From positions 1-27,807 of the forward strand of contig JAZGAE010000038.1 of NCBI GenBank assembly GCA_036475545.1: a DNA stretch of 27,807 bases, in the 5' to 3' direction. The notes beneath the pieces are model-generated. The model had not been told where the DNA came from. It ran no database searches and worked only from the letters and a program-made list of their open reading frames with translations. Made by a program: the position numbers and the translations under genes. This stretch comes from JAZGAE01 sp036475545. Lineage in GTDB: Bacteria > Pseudomonadota > Alphaproteobacteria > DATDPM01. Shown piece after piece: positions 6,738 through 17,169 of the stretch (position 1 is the first letter of the stretch; every line of letters starts with the position of its first letter).

Positions 6738-7631
6738 TCAGGCCCGGGCCTCGGCCACCTTCCGGATCAGGAAATCGCGGAACACGGCGATGCGCTTGGC
6801 GGTGCGCAGCCCCTTGGGGTAGACGAAGTAGGCCTCCACGCTGCGTCCCTCGAGCGATGGCAAGATGCGCACCAGGTTGTGGTCCGTCTCTCCGAGATAG
6901 TCGGGCAAGGTCGCGATGCCGAGCCCACCTTGGACGGCGCGGAAGACGCCGTAGACGGTGTTCAACGTCAGCGCCGGCCGGCGCGGCGCGTCCGCGTCCG
7001 CACCCTCCTCCAGCAGCCATCGGGCATTGGGCAGGGGCGGGCGCGAGATCGCTTCCTCGTAGATGACCAGCCGGTGACCGTCCAGATCCTCGGGCGTTTC
7101 GGGCCGTCCGAACTTCTTGAGATAGCCCTTGGAGGCGTAAACATAGAACCGCACCGTAAGCAGGCGGCGCTGGATGAGCTCGGGCTGGCGCGGCGGCGCC
7201 ATGCGGATGGCGATGTCCGCCTGGCCGATGGCCAGATCCAGCTCGCGGTCGTCGAGCAGCAGCGTCACCGCGATATCCGGATACAGGTCCAGAAACTCCG
7301 TGATCCGCGGGGTCAGCCAGATGGAGCCGAACCCTACCGTGGTGGTGATCCTGAGCGGCCCCGACGGGCGGACCCGGCTTTCGTAGAGTTTCGCCTCGGC
7401 GACGGTGAGTTTGGCCAGTACCTCCCGCGCGGTCTCGAAAAGGAGCCGGCCCTGATCGGTCAGCCTAAGCCCCCGCGCGTGGCGATGGAAAAGGGTCACC
7501 TTGAGGCTGTCCTCGAGGGCGCTCACCTGGCGGCTGACGGCGGACTGGCTGAGTTTGAGGGTCTCGCCTGCGTGGGTGAAGCTGCCGGCCTCCGCCACGG
7601 CGTGGAAGATTCTGAGCTTGTCCCAATTCAT
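6738..7631 (-). CDS. LysR-family transcriptional regulator
   Basis: The 297-residue product starts MNWDKLRIFHAVAEAGSFT. Residues 1-60 are a winged helix-turn-helix (ETLKLSQSAVSRQVSALEDSL, then LFHRHARGLRLTDQG). From about residue 90 onward is a periplasmic-binding-like effector domain (PLRITTTVGFGS, DLAIGQADIAIRM). The start is fixed by GGAGG 8 bases upstream on the minus strand. It lies 80 bases downstream of trxB on the same strand, so the two may share a transcript. LysR proteins usually regulate a neighbouring gene, which makes trxB or msrP possible targets. Neither target nor effector can be read from sequence. The effector domain looks closer to the AaeR/DsdC-like general LysR group than to OxyR; the redox Cys pair of OxyR is absent, as no Cys occurs in the protein. 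Confidence 0.9.
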   Translation of the reverse strand: MNWDKLRIFHAVAEAGSFTHAGETLKLSQSAVSRQVSALEDSLKVTLFHRHARGLRLTDQGRLLFETAREVLAKLTVAEAKLYESRVRPSGPLRITTTVGFGSIWLTPRITEFLDLYPDIAVTLLLDDRELDLAIGQADIAIRMAPPRQPELIQRRLLTVRFYVYASKGYLKKFGRPETPEDLDGHRLVIYEEAISRPPLPNARWLLEEGADADAPRRPALTLNTVYGVFRAVQGGLGIATLPDYLGETDHNLVRILPSLEGRSVEAYFVYPKGLRTAKRIAVFRDFLIRKVAEARA

Positions 7632-7711
7632 CGGCCGATCCTCCAGGGCCAGCGGGGCGAAGCGGGAGCACCCGTTCCGCCGCGGGCCCGCCGGGGCCGG
7701 CGGTCAACGCC

Positions 7712-8695
7712 TCAGCCGGCCTCCCGCCGGGCCGCGGCCGCCTCGGCCTCGGCTTGAGTCTCGGCGAGGAACCTCTCCGCGTCGAGCGCAGCCATGCAAC
7801 CCGTGCCGGCGGCGGTAACGGCTTGGCGGTAGACCTTGTCGCGGACGTCGCCGGCCGCGAAGACGCCGGGGACGCTGGTCGCCGTGCCGTCGGGCGCGGC
7901 GACGATGTAGCCCCCTTCGTCCATCTCGAGTTGGCCCCTGAACAGCTCGGTGGCCGGGGTGTGGCCGATGGCGACGAACACGCCCTCAACCTCGATCTCG
8001 GATGCCTTCCCGGTCTCGACGTTCTTGAGCCTGAGCCCGGTGACGCCCGGCGGCTCGTCGGTTCCCAAGATCTCTTCGACCACGTTGTCCCAGACGACCT
8101 CGATCTTGTCGTTGGCGAACAGGCGGCCCTGGAGGATCTTCTCGGCCCTGAGTTCGTCGCGGCGGTGGATGACCTTCACCTTGGTGGCGAAGTTGGTGAG
8201 GAACATGGCTTCCTCGACCGCCGTGTTGCCGCCGCCGACAACGGCCACCTCCTTGTCGCGGAAGAAGAAGCCGTCGCAGGTGGCGCAGGCGGACACCCCG
8301 AAGCCCTTGAACTTCTCCTCGCTCTCGAGCCCGAGCCACCGCGCCTGCGCGCCGGTGCAGATGATGAGCGTGTCGCCGGTATAGACGTCGCCGCTGTCGC
8401 CGGTGCAGGCGAAGGGGCGGCGGCTCAAGTCGGCCTCGACGATGACGTCGTTGACGATGCGCGTTCCGACCTTTTCGGCCTGCTGGCGCATCTGCTCCAT
8501 CAGCCAGGGCCCCTGCACGACGTCGGCGAAGCCGGGATAGTTCTCGACGTCGGTGGTGATGGTGAGCTGCCCGCCGGGCTGGAGCCCGGTGATCAGGAGA
8601 GGCTCCAGGTTGGCGCGGGAGGCGTAAATGCCGGCCGTGTAGCCGGCCGATCCGGAGCCCAGAATCAGGATCTTGCTGTGGTGTCGTTCGGCCAT
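7712..8695 (-). CDS. trxB: Thioredoxin-disulfide reductase
   Basis: The 327-residue flavoprotein transfers electrons from NADPH through FAD to oxidised thioredoxin in the cytosol. It has the FAD-binding GSGSAG at 13-18, GGQLTITTDVENYPGF at 41-56, and the redox-active pair Cys137-Ala-Thr-Cys140 in SACATCDGFFFR. The NADPH-binding GGGNTA lies at 154-159, followed by HRRDELRAEKI, and the second FAD motif PGVFAAGDVRD lies near the C-terminus. Length and motifs match the low-molecular-weight bacterial class. The last 20 residues are Ala/Glu-rich and dispensable-looking. A perfect tandem duplication of a 28-bp unit lies 18 bases upstream of the start, within its leader or promoter. A LysR gene follows on the same strand. 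Confidence 0.96.
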   Translation of the reverse strand: MAERHHSKILILGSGSAGYTAGIYASRANLEPLLITGLQPGGQLTITTDVENYPGFADVVQGPWLMEQMRQQAEKVGTRIVNDVIVEADLSRRPFACTGDSGDVYTGDTLIICTGAQARWLGLESEEKFKGFGVSACATCDGFFFRDKEVAVVGGGNTAVEEAMFLTNFATKVKVIHRRDELRAEKILQGRLFANDKIEVVWDNVVEEILGTDEPPGVTGLRLKNVETGKASEIEVEGVFVAIGHTPATELFRGQLEMDEGGYIVAAPDGTATSVPGVFAAGDVRDKVYRQAVTAAGTGCMAALDAERFLAETQAEAEAAAARREAG

Positions 8696-8713
8696 CTCAA
8701 ACGGAATCCCGCT

Positions 8714-8773
8714 CGTGCGCCTTGGGCGCTAAACATAGAAACGTGCGCCTTGGGCGCTAAACATAGAAACGTG
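8714..8773. repeat. Perfect tandem duplication of a 28-bp unit upstream of trxB
   Basis: Bases 8714-8741 are repeated exactly at 8742-8769, and the first four bases of a third copy (CGTG) follow. Each unit contains GCGCC-TTG-GGCGC, a perfect 5-bp hairpin, then an AT-rich part AAACATAGAAA. The array lies between the stop of the 647-residue gene and the trxB start, so it is in the trxB leader or promoter. Exact identity of the copies suggests recent duplication or slippage. Confidence 0.9.
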
Positions 8774-8775
8774 GC

Positions 8776-8801
8776 AGGCCCCAGGCAAGGGGAGGGGGCC
8801 T
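8776..8801 (-). terminator. Possible terminator hairpin after the 647-residue gene
   Basis: AGGCCCC (8776-8782) and GGGGCCT (8795-8801) pair perfectly over 7 bp around a 12-base loop, starting at the last base of the stop codon of the minus-strand gene. The following minus-strand sequence has only short T-runs, so it may attenuate and not fully stop transcription into trxB. Confidence 0.35.
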
Positions 8802-10744
8802 CAGAACCCGAACATGTGGTCGAAGCTGAAGGCGGCCTCGCCGTTGACCAGGCCGTGGAAGCCGAACAGCCGGCAGGTGGGATCGCGCACCTGCACATAG
8901 GCCCCATCGCCGGCCCGGGCGCGCGCCTTCTGATCGAACATCTCGGAGTAGCGCCAAAACAGGCTTCCGCCGCACGCGATCTCGACGCGCCGAGAGGCGA
9001 CCTCGCCGCCGCCGCCGTCGAAGAGCGTCAGCTCGGTCGAGGACTTTGGGTGCCAGGGCGACGAAGCCGGGTAGATGAGATGGCACATGGTATCCAAGGG
9101 CGCCGCGCCCAAGCGCAGGAACAGCCGCGTGCTGAGGCCCGGCGGCTGGGAGGCGTAGGACTGCGGCTCGTCCTTGTACACCACGGCCGTGTTGTAGATG
9201 TGGGCGCCGAAGATGGTCTCGGCGACATGGGTGCTCGCTATTTGCTCGTAACGGCCGAAGCCGTGGAGCCAGCCGTCCGCCTCGCCGCCCTCGCGGAAGT
9301 CGTAAAGGAACTCGATATGGCCGAACCCCGAGGGAAGGGCCTTGCCGGTCTCGGCGAGCCAGTCGTTGACGTCGATGGCGACGCTGTCGCGCCTTGATAT
9401 GCGCCCGAGATAGCGGCGCGCGACCTCCCCGCCCGAATCGTCGAACAGGACCACGCTCAGGGGCAGCTCGTTCTGACAGGTGGACATGGGCATGGGAACG
9501 ACGGTGCTGCGGAAGCTATCCGTGGGAAGCACCGGCAGCGGCATGACGTAGCCCTTTCCCATTACCGCGGAAAGCTCCGGAATCTTGGGATCGGGGGCGA
9601 GGTCGGTGCGCTCGACGTTGGCGTGCGCGATGCGCCTGCGCCCGTCCGCCTTGACGATCTCGTAGCGCGGACGGACGAAGTAGCGGCCGGCTTGGATCTC
9701 CACCTGGTTCGGCCACTTGGCCTGCGGCAACAGTTCGCCCACGTCCATCGCGTAGGTGCCGAACGCGGGGATTTCCACCTCCAGCGGGCTCACATCTTGC
9801 GAGCCCATGATGTTGACGCCGACTGCCCCGGGCGGGATCGCCACGGGGTGGCTGTTCTGGATCCAGAGGATCACCGTCTCGCCGTCCTTGGGCGCCGGCA
9901 GCCCGGCGTAGAGATCCGCCGGCCAGGCGTTCGCGTCGTGGGTGCAAGACAGCACCGTGTCGTCGTCCCCGTAAGTATCCACGGCGTATTTGACGACATC
10001 GTGGCCCGCGATCCGCACCGCATGGATGAAGAGGGAGCCGGCGAACTCGCCGAGTCCGAAACGGTCGCGGAGCTCGCGGCTGTCGATGCGAAAAGTGGCG
10101 CCCGCGCCGGGGAGCGGCTCGCGCCAGGTTGCCAGGGCCTCGCCGCCTTCGCCGAAAAGGCGCAACCACAGTTCCGGGTCTTCGGCGCCGTAGGTCGACC
10201 AGTAGTTGGCCGACGCGATGGCGGTGTGGTGGCCGTTCACGTCGCGCAAGAAGCCGAAGTTGGTGGCGAAGTTGAGGGGATCGAGGTAGCGGCGCGGGTT
10301 GGTCAGCATGTCGTCCGGCAGACGCAGCTCGTCGAAGCTGACGATCTCGGCGCCGTCCGGGACGAGGTGACGGACGTGGTCGATGAGCTGGCCGGCGTCG
10401 AAAGCGGTCACGAACAGCGTCCGGGCTTCGACGCCCGGAAGGTCGGTCACCAGCCGGACCTCCCGGCCGAGCGAGGTTTGGCCCAGCTCCGCCACCTTCT
10501 GGACGAAGACCCCGGCGATGTCGAGGGAGGCCAAGTCGTAAAGCGCGTCGAAACATGACGCCTGGCCGAGGGGGTCGTAGACGGCCAGCGCGCCCTTTGC
10601 CGCCAGCCTGTCGCGCAGCGCCCCCGCCATTTCCGCCGCGAGAGGGTGGCCGAGCGCCTTGAAGAGCGTGGTGCCGCCGAGGTTTCCCCCGGGGCGCCAG
10701 GCTCTCGCCTTCTTGGTGTCGTAGGTCTCGATCCTGAGGGCCAT
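8801..10744 (-). CDS. Protein of unknown function with four internal beta-rich modules
   Basis: I do not recognise a named family for this 647-residue protein. No signal peptide or membrane segment is visible, so it is probably cytoplasmic. Residues 1-200 look alpha/beta, with ALAVYDP, FVTAFDAGQLIDHV and AEIVSFDEL strand-helix units, reminiscent of small Rossmann-like domains in sugar-modifying enzymes. From about 215 to the end the sequence appears to repeat a module four times. Each has a D/R-rich strand and turn (FRIDSRELRDRF, YAMDVGELLP, VAIDVNDWLA, LFWRYSEMFD). After 35-50 residues comes a strand ending near a histidine (His269, His374, His506, His643). Modules 3 and 4 also share DDSGGEVARR and DGGGGEVASR. 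It lies 90 bases downstream of a 2OG-Fe(II) dioxygenase gene on the same strand, so a shared role is likely. GGAGAGG upstream supports the ATG start. Confidence 0.75.
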   Translation of the reverse strand: MALRIETYDTKKARAWRPGGNLGGTTLFKALGHPLAAEMAGALRDRLAAKGALAVYDPLGQASCFDALYDLASLDIAGVFVQKVAELGQTSLGREVRLVTDLPGVEARTLFVTAFDAGQLIDHVRHLVPDGAEIVSFDELRLPDDMLTNPRRYLDPLNFATNFGFLRDVNGHHTAIASANYWSTYGAEDPELWLRLFGEGGEALATWREPLPGAGATFRIDSRELRDRFGLGEFAGSLFIHAVRIAGHDVVKYAVDTYGDDDTVLSCTHDANAWPADLYAGLPAPKDGETVILWIQNSHPVAIPPGAVGVNIMGSQDVSPLEVEIPAFGTYAMDVGELLPQAKWPNQVEIQAGRYFVRPRYEIVKADGRRRIAHANVERTDLAPDPKIPELSAVMGKGYVMPLPVLPTDSFRSTVVPMPMSTCQNELPLSVVLFDDSGGEVARRYLGRISRRDSVAIDVNDWLAETGKALPSGFGHIEFLYDFREGGEADGWLHGFGRYEQIASTHVAETIFGAHIYNTAVVYKDEPQSYASQPPGLSTRLFLRLGAAPLDTMCHLIYPASSPWHPKSSTELTLFDGGGGEVASRRVEIACGGSLFWRYSEMFDQKARARAGDGAYVQVRDPTCRLFGFHGLVNGEAAFSFDHMFGF

Positions 10745-10834
10745 AGGCCTGCGATCCTCTCCGTTCGGTCCCGCCGCCGCGGGCGAGCCGGCGCCGCCGC
10801 GGACGAGCCTTCGCGCCCCGTCCCCGATCCCCGG

Positions 10835-11458
10835 CTAGGCGACCGGCAGCAGCCGCTTGAGCCGTGCCGAGAAGCGGTGCCGCGCCTGCTCGCGGAGGAC
10901 CACCTTTGCATCCGTGACCCAGTTGAACTGGACCACGTGCCGCTCGCCGACGAAGGGCTTGTGCCCGTGATAGGAGCTGTCGCTGCGGCGGAAGGCAAGG
11001 AGCGTTCCGTTCTCGGGCGGCACCTCGGCGGCATAGTCCTCGATGTCGTCGGCGGAGCGCAACAGGCGCAGGTTTGCGATGCCGTCGTCCCCCTTGGGGT
11101 TCAGGTAGATCAGGACCGTGATGATCTTGGTCTTGCTATCGGTGTGGATGCGCCCGTCCTTTTGCCGGCAGCGACCGCGCACCGTCACCATGAGGGGCCG
11201 GTCGGAAAGATCGATCCCGAACTTTCGCTCGAAGGCTCCGCGCACCTCCGGCGTGGCGAACTCGTCGAGCAGCGCCCTGAACGCCGGCCCGTAGCTCGCC
11301 TCGCCGACCGGAAAGCTGCCGGGCTTGTCGATCTGCGGGAAATCGACCCCGATGCCCGCCAGCGCCGCGCTCGGCACGAAGCCAGGCACGACCACGTAGT
11401 CGAATGGATCGCGCTGGAGCGGGCTGGCCTCGAAGGCGGCCAGGTCGATTGCGGGCAT
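10835..11458 (-). CDS. 2-oxoglutarate and Fe(II)-dependent dioxygenase
   Basis: The 207-residue product shows the double-stranded beta-helix dioxygenase signature. The iron ligands are His105 and Asp107 in GRIHTDSKTK and a distal His164 in SSYHGHKP. Arg173 in GERHVVQFNW lies nine residues later, where the 2-oxoglutarate-binding Arg is expected. ITVLIYLNP and NGTLLAFRR are typical core strands. Such enzymes hydroxylate proteins, small molecules or sugars; the substrate here is unknown. The nearest look-alikes are prolyl-4-hydroxylase-type 2OG oxygenases found beside glycan genes, but I cannot place it further. Start ATG at 11458 follows GAGGA on the minus strand. It is followed by the 647-residue gene and preceded by the ELM1-like gene, with a 3 x 20 bp tandem array in its upstream region. 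Confidence 0.82.
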   Translation of the reverse strand: MPAIDLAAFEASPLQRDPFDYVVVPGFVPSAALAGIGVDFPQIDKPGSFPVGEASYGPAFRALLDEFATPEVRGAFERKFGIDLSDRPLMVTVRGRCRQKDGRIHTDSKTKIITVLIYLNPKGDDGIANLRLLRSADDIEDYAAEVPPENGTLLAFRRSDSSYHGHKPFVGERHVVQFNWVTDAKVVLREQARHRFSARLKRLLPVA

Positions 11459-11500
11459 CTCAATTCCTCAGGCCGGATGGCGGCCGCGAAAAGCTCTCCA

Positions 11501-11560
11501 ATTAAAGGGAGGGCGGCCCCATTAAAGGGAGGGCGGCCCCATTAAAGGGAGGGCGGCCCC
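11501..11560. repeat. Three perfect tandem copies of a 20-bp unit
   Basis: ATTAAAGGGAGGGCGGCCCC occurs at 11501-11520, 11521-11540 and 11541-11560 with no mismatch. The array lies between the ELM1-like gene stop and the dioxygenase start (both minus strand). On the minus strand each unit reads GGGG-CCG-CCC followed by TCCCTTTAAT, which resembles a weak hairpin plus T-rich tail. It could alter termination or the dioxygenase promoter in a copy-number-dependent way. The perfect identity suggests slippage-prone DNA. Confidence 0.92.
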
Positions 11561-11582
11561 AAATATCAACACGGATGAGCCC

Positions 11583-12545
11583 TTATGACGCGCGGCCGGC
11601 CATGCGCCGGTGGATCTCCTCGGCGACGCGGGCGGTGTCGTCGAGCGGCGTATAACGCCACTCCGCGAGAACCCCGTCGAAGGGGCGCGTCAGCCCGTCG
11701 CGGCGCAGGCGCTCATGGAAACGGCTGAACTTCTCCGAGCCACCGTCGAGGTCGAAGACGTACACGGGCTTGCCGGTGGCGCACGCCTCCGAGACCATGT
11801 TGACCGAATCGCAGGTCACGACGATCGCGTCGGCGAGCGCGAGATATCCGAGGTAGGGATTCGCCCCGGTGCCGTCCCAGACCACAGCGGGAAGAGACCG
11901 GAGCGCCTCGCGCAGGACGGCCTCGTTCTCCGCCCCGGTGCGGCGCGAGGGGGTGACCGCGAGCCCGGCGCGGTAACGCGCCACCAGCTCCGCGAGGCGC
12001 GCGGCGAGGTCCCGCATGCGCCCGGCGCTCAGGCGGTAGACCTTGTTGTCGCCGCCGATCAGCACGGCGACCAGCGGCCGGGGCAGGTGGGAGAGCTCGG
12101 GCCCGAAACGCTCGGCCGCAGCCGCGAGCTTCTCCGGCGTCACGCCGTTCAGTGCGCCGCGGGTGGCGACGACGTTCGCGCCCGAGAGCCCGTCGTGGGC
12201 CGGCGCCACGACCAGGTCGAAGTTCCCCAAGGCCGCCGCGGGATTTTGAATCTGGACCGTGAATGTCTTTCCGCCGCTGCGGCGCCGGACGGCAATGGAC
12301 AACGCCACGCTCTGGCGTCCCGTGGCGATGAGCAGGTCCGGCCAGGGCGGGTCCAGCCGGTCGCTCGTCGAAGAGAGCGCCATCATCGGCGCCAGCCACA
12401 GCCGAGGCGGCAGATATCTCCAGGGGGGGCGCGTGCGGAGCCGCTTGACCACGGGCTCGATCCCCAGCGCCTCGGCCAATCCGAGGCACTGGACCTCCAT
12501 CCCCAGCGTTCCGTCGGTCACCACCCAGCAGGTCAAGGAACCCAT
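11583..12545 (-). CDS. ELM1-like (DUF1022) GT-B-fold protein
   Basis: The 320-residue product matches the Mito_fiss_Elm1 family, named after a plant mitochondrial fission factor. In bacteria it is widespread in alphaproteobacteria and of unproven function. N-terminal VVTDGTLGMEVQCLGLAEALG is the family opening. Further landmarks are ATGRQSV at 74-80, VQIQNP at 97-102, VAPAHDGL near 113-120, LIGGDNK at 162-168, and the C-terminal TCDSVNMVSEACATGKPV at 244-261. The last motif and the two-lobe layout resemble GT-B glycosyltransferases, so a nucleotide-sugar or lipid-linked sugar role is often proposed. No membrane segment is obvious. It is divergent from an Lrp-family gene and codirectional with the dioxygenase gene 124 bases downstream, hinting at a sugar-modification cluster. 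Confidence 0.85.
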   Translation of the reverse strand: MGSLTCWVVTDGTLGMEVQCLGLAEALGIEPVVKRLRTRPPWRYLPPRLWLAPMMALSSTSDRLDPPWPDLLIATGRQSVALSIAVRRRSGGKTFTVQIQNPAAALGNFDLVVAPAHDGLSGANVVATRGALNGVTPEKLAAAAERFGPELSHLPRPLVAVLIGGDNKVYRLSAGRMRDLAARLAELVARYRAGLAVTPSRRTGAENEAVLREALRSLPAVVWDGTGANPYLGYLALADAIVVTCDSVNMVSEACATGKPVYVFDLDGGSEKFSRFHERLRRDGLTRPFDGVLAEWRYTPLDDTARVAEEIHRRMAGRAS

Positions 12546-12711
12546 TGCCGTCCACCCTGACGAATCGGCCTCGGACTATGGCAAGGGCGATCCCGCCGAT
12601 GCAAGAGCGCATGCGGGCGCGCGGACCACCTGCGGCGCTTGGTCGCGGTGGCGGGCCAAGCCGGCCCCCCGGGGGACCGGAAGCCCGGCGAAGGCTGGCG
12701 CTCACGATGCA

Positions 12712-12744
12712 TTGTAATATTATTTCACCTTGTAATATAATTTC
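12712..12744 (+). promoter_or_regulatory. Sigma-70-type promoter with overlapping AT-rich direct repeats, upstream of lrp-like gene
   Basis: A perfect -10 box TATAAT (12736-12741) lies 18 bp after a -35-like TTGTAA (12712-12717), placing the start of transcription near 12748. The ribosome site GGGAAG (12771-12776) is 6 bases before the ATG. TTGTAATATTATTTC (12712-12726) is repeated as TTGTAATATAATTTC (12730-12744), 14 of 15 bases alike with an 18-bp period. Such AT-rich repeats over its own promoter would suit autoregulation by an Lrp-family protein; that is inference. Confidence 0.6.
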
Positions 12745-12782
12745 GATTCATTCGTGGTCATCAGTGGCGTGGGAAGAAAGAC

Positions 12783-13304
12783 ATGGAGAAGGTCAAGCGC
12801 GACCGGGTCGACCTCAGCATCCTCAAGGACCTTCAGGAAAACGGCCGCATGACGAACGTGGAGCTTGCGCAGCGCGCCGGCATCACGCCGCCGCCCTGCC
12901 TGCGACGCGTCCGCGCGCTCGAGAAGGCCGGGTACATCCGCGGCTACCACGCCGACATCAACCCCGAAGCGCTGGGCTTCGGCATCACGGTCTACGCCCA
13001 TGTCGGGCTCAGAAGCCAGGCGGAAGCCGACCTTACCGCCTTCGAGAATCTGGTGCGCGGATGGCCGGAGGTGCGCGAGTGCCATATGCTGGCGGGCGAG
13101 ACCGACTTCCTGCTCAAGGTCGTCGCCGCCGACTGGGACTCCTATCAGCGTTTCGTGACTACCCGGTTGATCACGGCGCCCAGCGTCGCCCACGTCAAAT
13201 CGGCACTCGCCATCCGCACGTCCAAGATGCTGCCGGGCGTCCCCATCGGCGCGGACAGCGCTCCCCCCGAGGAGCCGGAGCCGGCCTCAGGCGCGGAAGC
13301 CTGA
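12783..13304 (+). CDS. Lrp/AsnC-family transcriptional regulator
   Basis: The 173-residue protein has the Lrp plan. An N-terminal helix-turn-helix spans about residues 8-60 (DLSILKDLQENGRMTNVELAQRAG, then PPPCLRRVRALEKAGYIRGY). A linker follows, then a RAM ligand-sensing domain at about 70-150 (VYAHVGLRS, VRECHMLAGETDFLLKVVA). E. coli Lrp is 164 residues; this one has an extra acidic Pro/Glu tail (PPEEPEPASGAEA). PPPCLRRVR closely resembles the recognition region of true Lrp and not AsnC, so it may be a global amino acid-responsive regulator. Target and ligand cannot be told from sequence. It is divergent from the ELM1-like gene and convergent with greA, and has its own strong AT-rich promoter with repeats that could bind it. 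Confidence 0.92.
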   Translation: MEKVKRDRVDLSILKDLQENGRMTNVELAQRAGITPPPCLRRVRALEKAGYIRGYHADINPEALGFGITVYAHVGLRSQAEADLTAFENLVRGWPEVRECHMLAGETDFLLKVVAADWDSYQRFVTTRLITAPSVAHVKSALAIRTSKMLPGVPIGADSAPPEEPEPASGAEA

Positions 13305-13315
13305 CACGCGCGCCG

Positions 13316-13328
13316 GCCCGCCGCGGGC
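13316..13328. terminator. GC hairpin between convergent lrp-like and greA genes
   Basis: GCCCG-CCG-CGGGC is a perfect 5-bp stem in the 29-base gap between the stop codons of two convergent genes. It has no T-tract and is short, so it is only a weak candidate for a shared terminator. Confidence 0.25.
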
Positions 13329-13333
13329 GACGG

Positions 13334-13807
13334 TCAACGATATTTTACGGAGAGGATCTCGAAGGCCTTGGTGCCGCCGGGAGTGGACACCTCCACGCTG
13401 TCACCCTTTTCCTTGCCGATGAGCGCCCGCGCCAGAGGCGACGTGATCGAGAGCAGTCCCTCGCTGATGTCGGCCTCGTCGGCGCCCACGATCTTGTACG
13501 TCGTCCGCTCATCGGTATCCTCGTCTGCAAGGGTCACCTTGGCGCCGAATTTGACCGCCTTGCCCGAGAGCTTGCTCACGTCGATCACCTCGGCGCGGCG
13601 GATCTTGTCCTCGATATCGGCCACGCGCCCCTCGATGAAGCTCTGCCGATCGCGGGCGGCGTGATACTCGGCGTTTTCCGCCAAGTCCCCGTGGTCACGC
13701 GCCGCGGCGATGGCGCGAATGACGTTTGGCCGCTCCTCCGTCTTGAGGCGCTCGAGCTCGGACCTCAAACGGTTCAGGCCCTCTTCGGTCATCGGAATCT
13801 TGTTCAT
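13334..13807 (-). CDS. greA: Transcript cleavage factor GreA
   Basis: The 157-residue protein rescues backtracked RNA polymerase by stimulating cleavage of the nascent RNA in the secondary channel. Residues 1-75 form the antiparallel coiled coil, with the acidic tip Asp41 and Glu44 in ARDHGDLAENAEYHAARDRQ at the same positions as in E. coli GreA. The C-terminal FKBP-like domain includes GAKVTLADED, ISEGLLSITSPLARALIGK and GDSVEV. Length is standard. It lies 86 bases downstream of carB on the same strand, as in many alphaproteobacteria. A sigma-70-like promoter is visible in that gap, so it can probably be transcribed with or without carAB. Confidence 0.96.
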   Translation of the reverse strand: MNKIPMTEEGLNRLRSELERLKTEERPNVIRAIAAARDHGDLAENAEYHAARDRQSFIEGRVADIEDKIRRAEVIDVSKLSGKAVKFGAKVTLADEDTDERTTYKIVGADEADISEGLLSITSPLARALIGKEKGDSVEVSTPGGTKAFEILSVKYR

Positions 13808-13853
13808 TTCAACCGCTGAGACTACCGGCGAATCGTAGGCGTTCGGTCAACAT

Positions 13854-13882
13854 ATTCTCGGTTGTTTGGGCGCATCCGTCAA
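13854..13882 (-). promoter_or_regulatory. Candidate greA promoter in the carB-greA gap
   Basis: On the minus strand TTGACG (13877-13882, 5 of 6 consensus) is followed after 17 bp by GAGAAT (13854-13859, 4 of 6). The implied transcript would start near 13847 and leave a leader of about 40 bases before the greA ATG at 13807. Confidence 0.4.
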
Positions 13883-13893
13883 ACCGGCGCGCC

Positions 13894-17161
<3,268 letters not shown>

Positions 17162-17169
<8 letters not shown>

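Noticed and set aside
12661..12680. Near-palindrome CCGGCCCCCCGGGGGACCGG upstream of the Lrp-like gene
   Set aside because: Two mismatches and simple C/G-run composition; may be chance in GC-rich DNA, and no function is suggested by position.
11713..12705. Minus-strand open frame overlapping the ELM1-like gene and reaching further upstream
   Set aside because: The ELM1 frame has all family motifs including its N-terminus; the other frame has none and is low-complexity.
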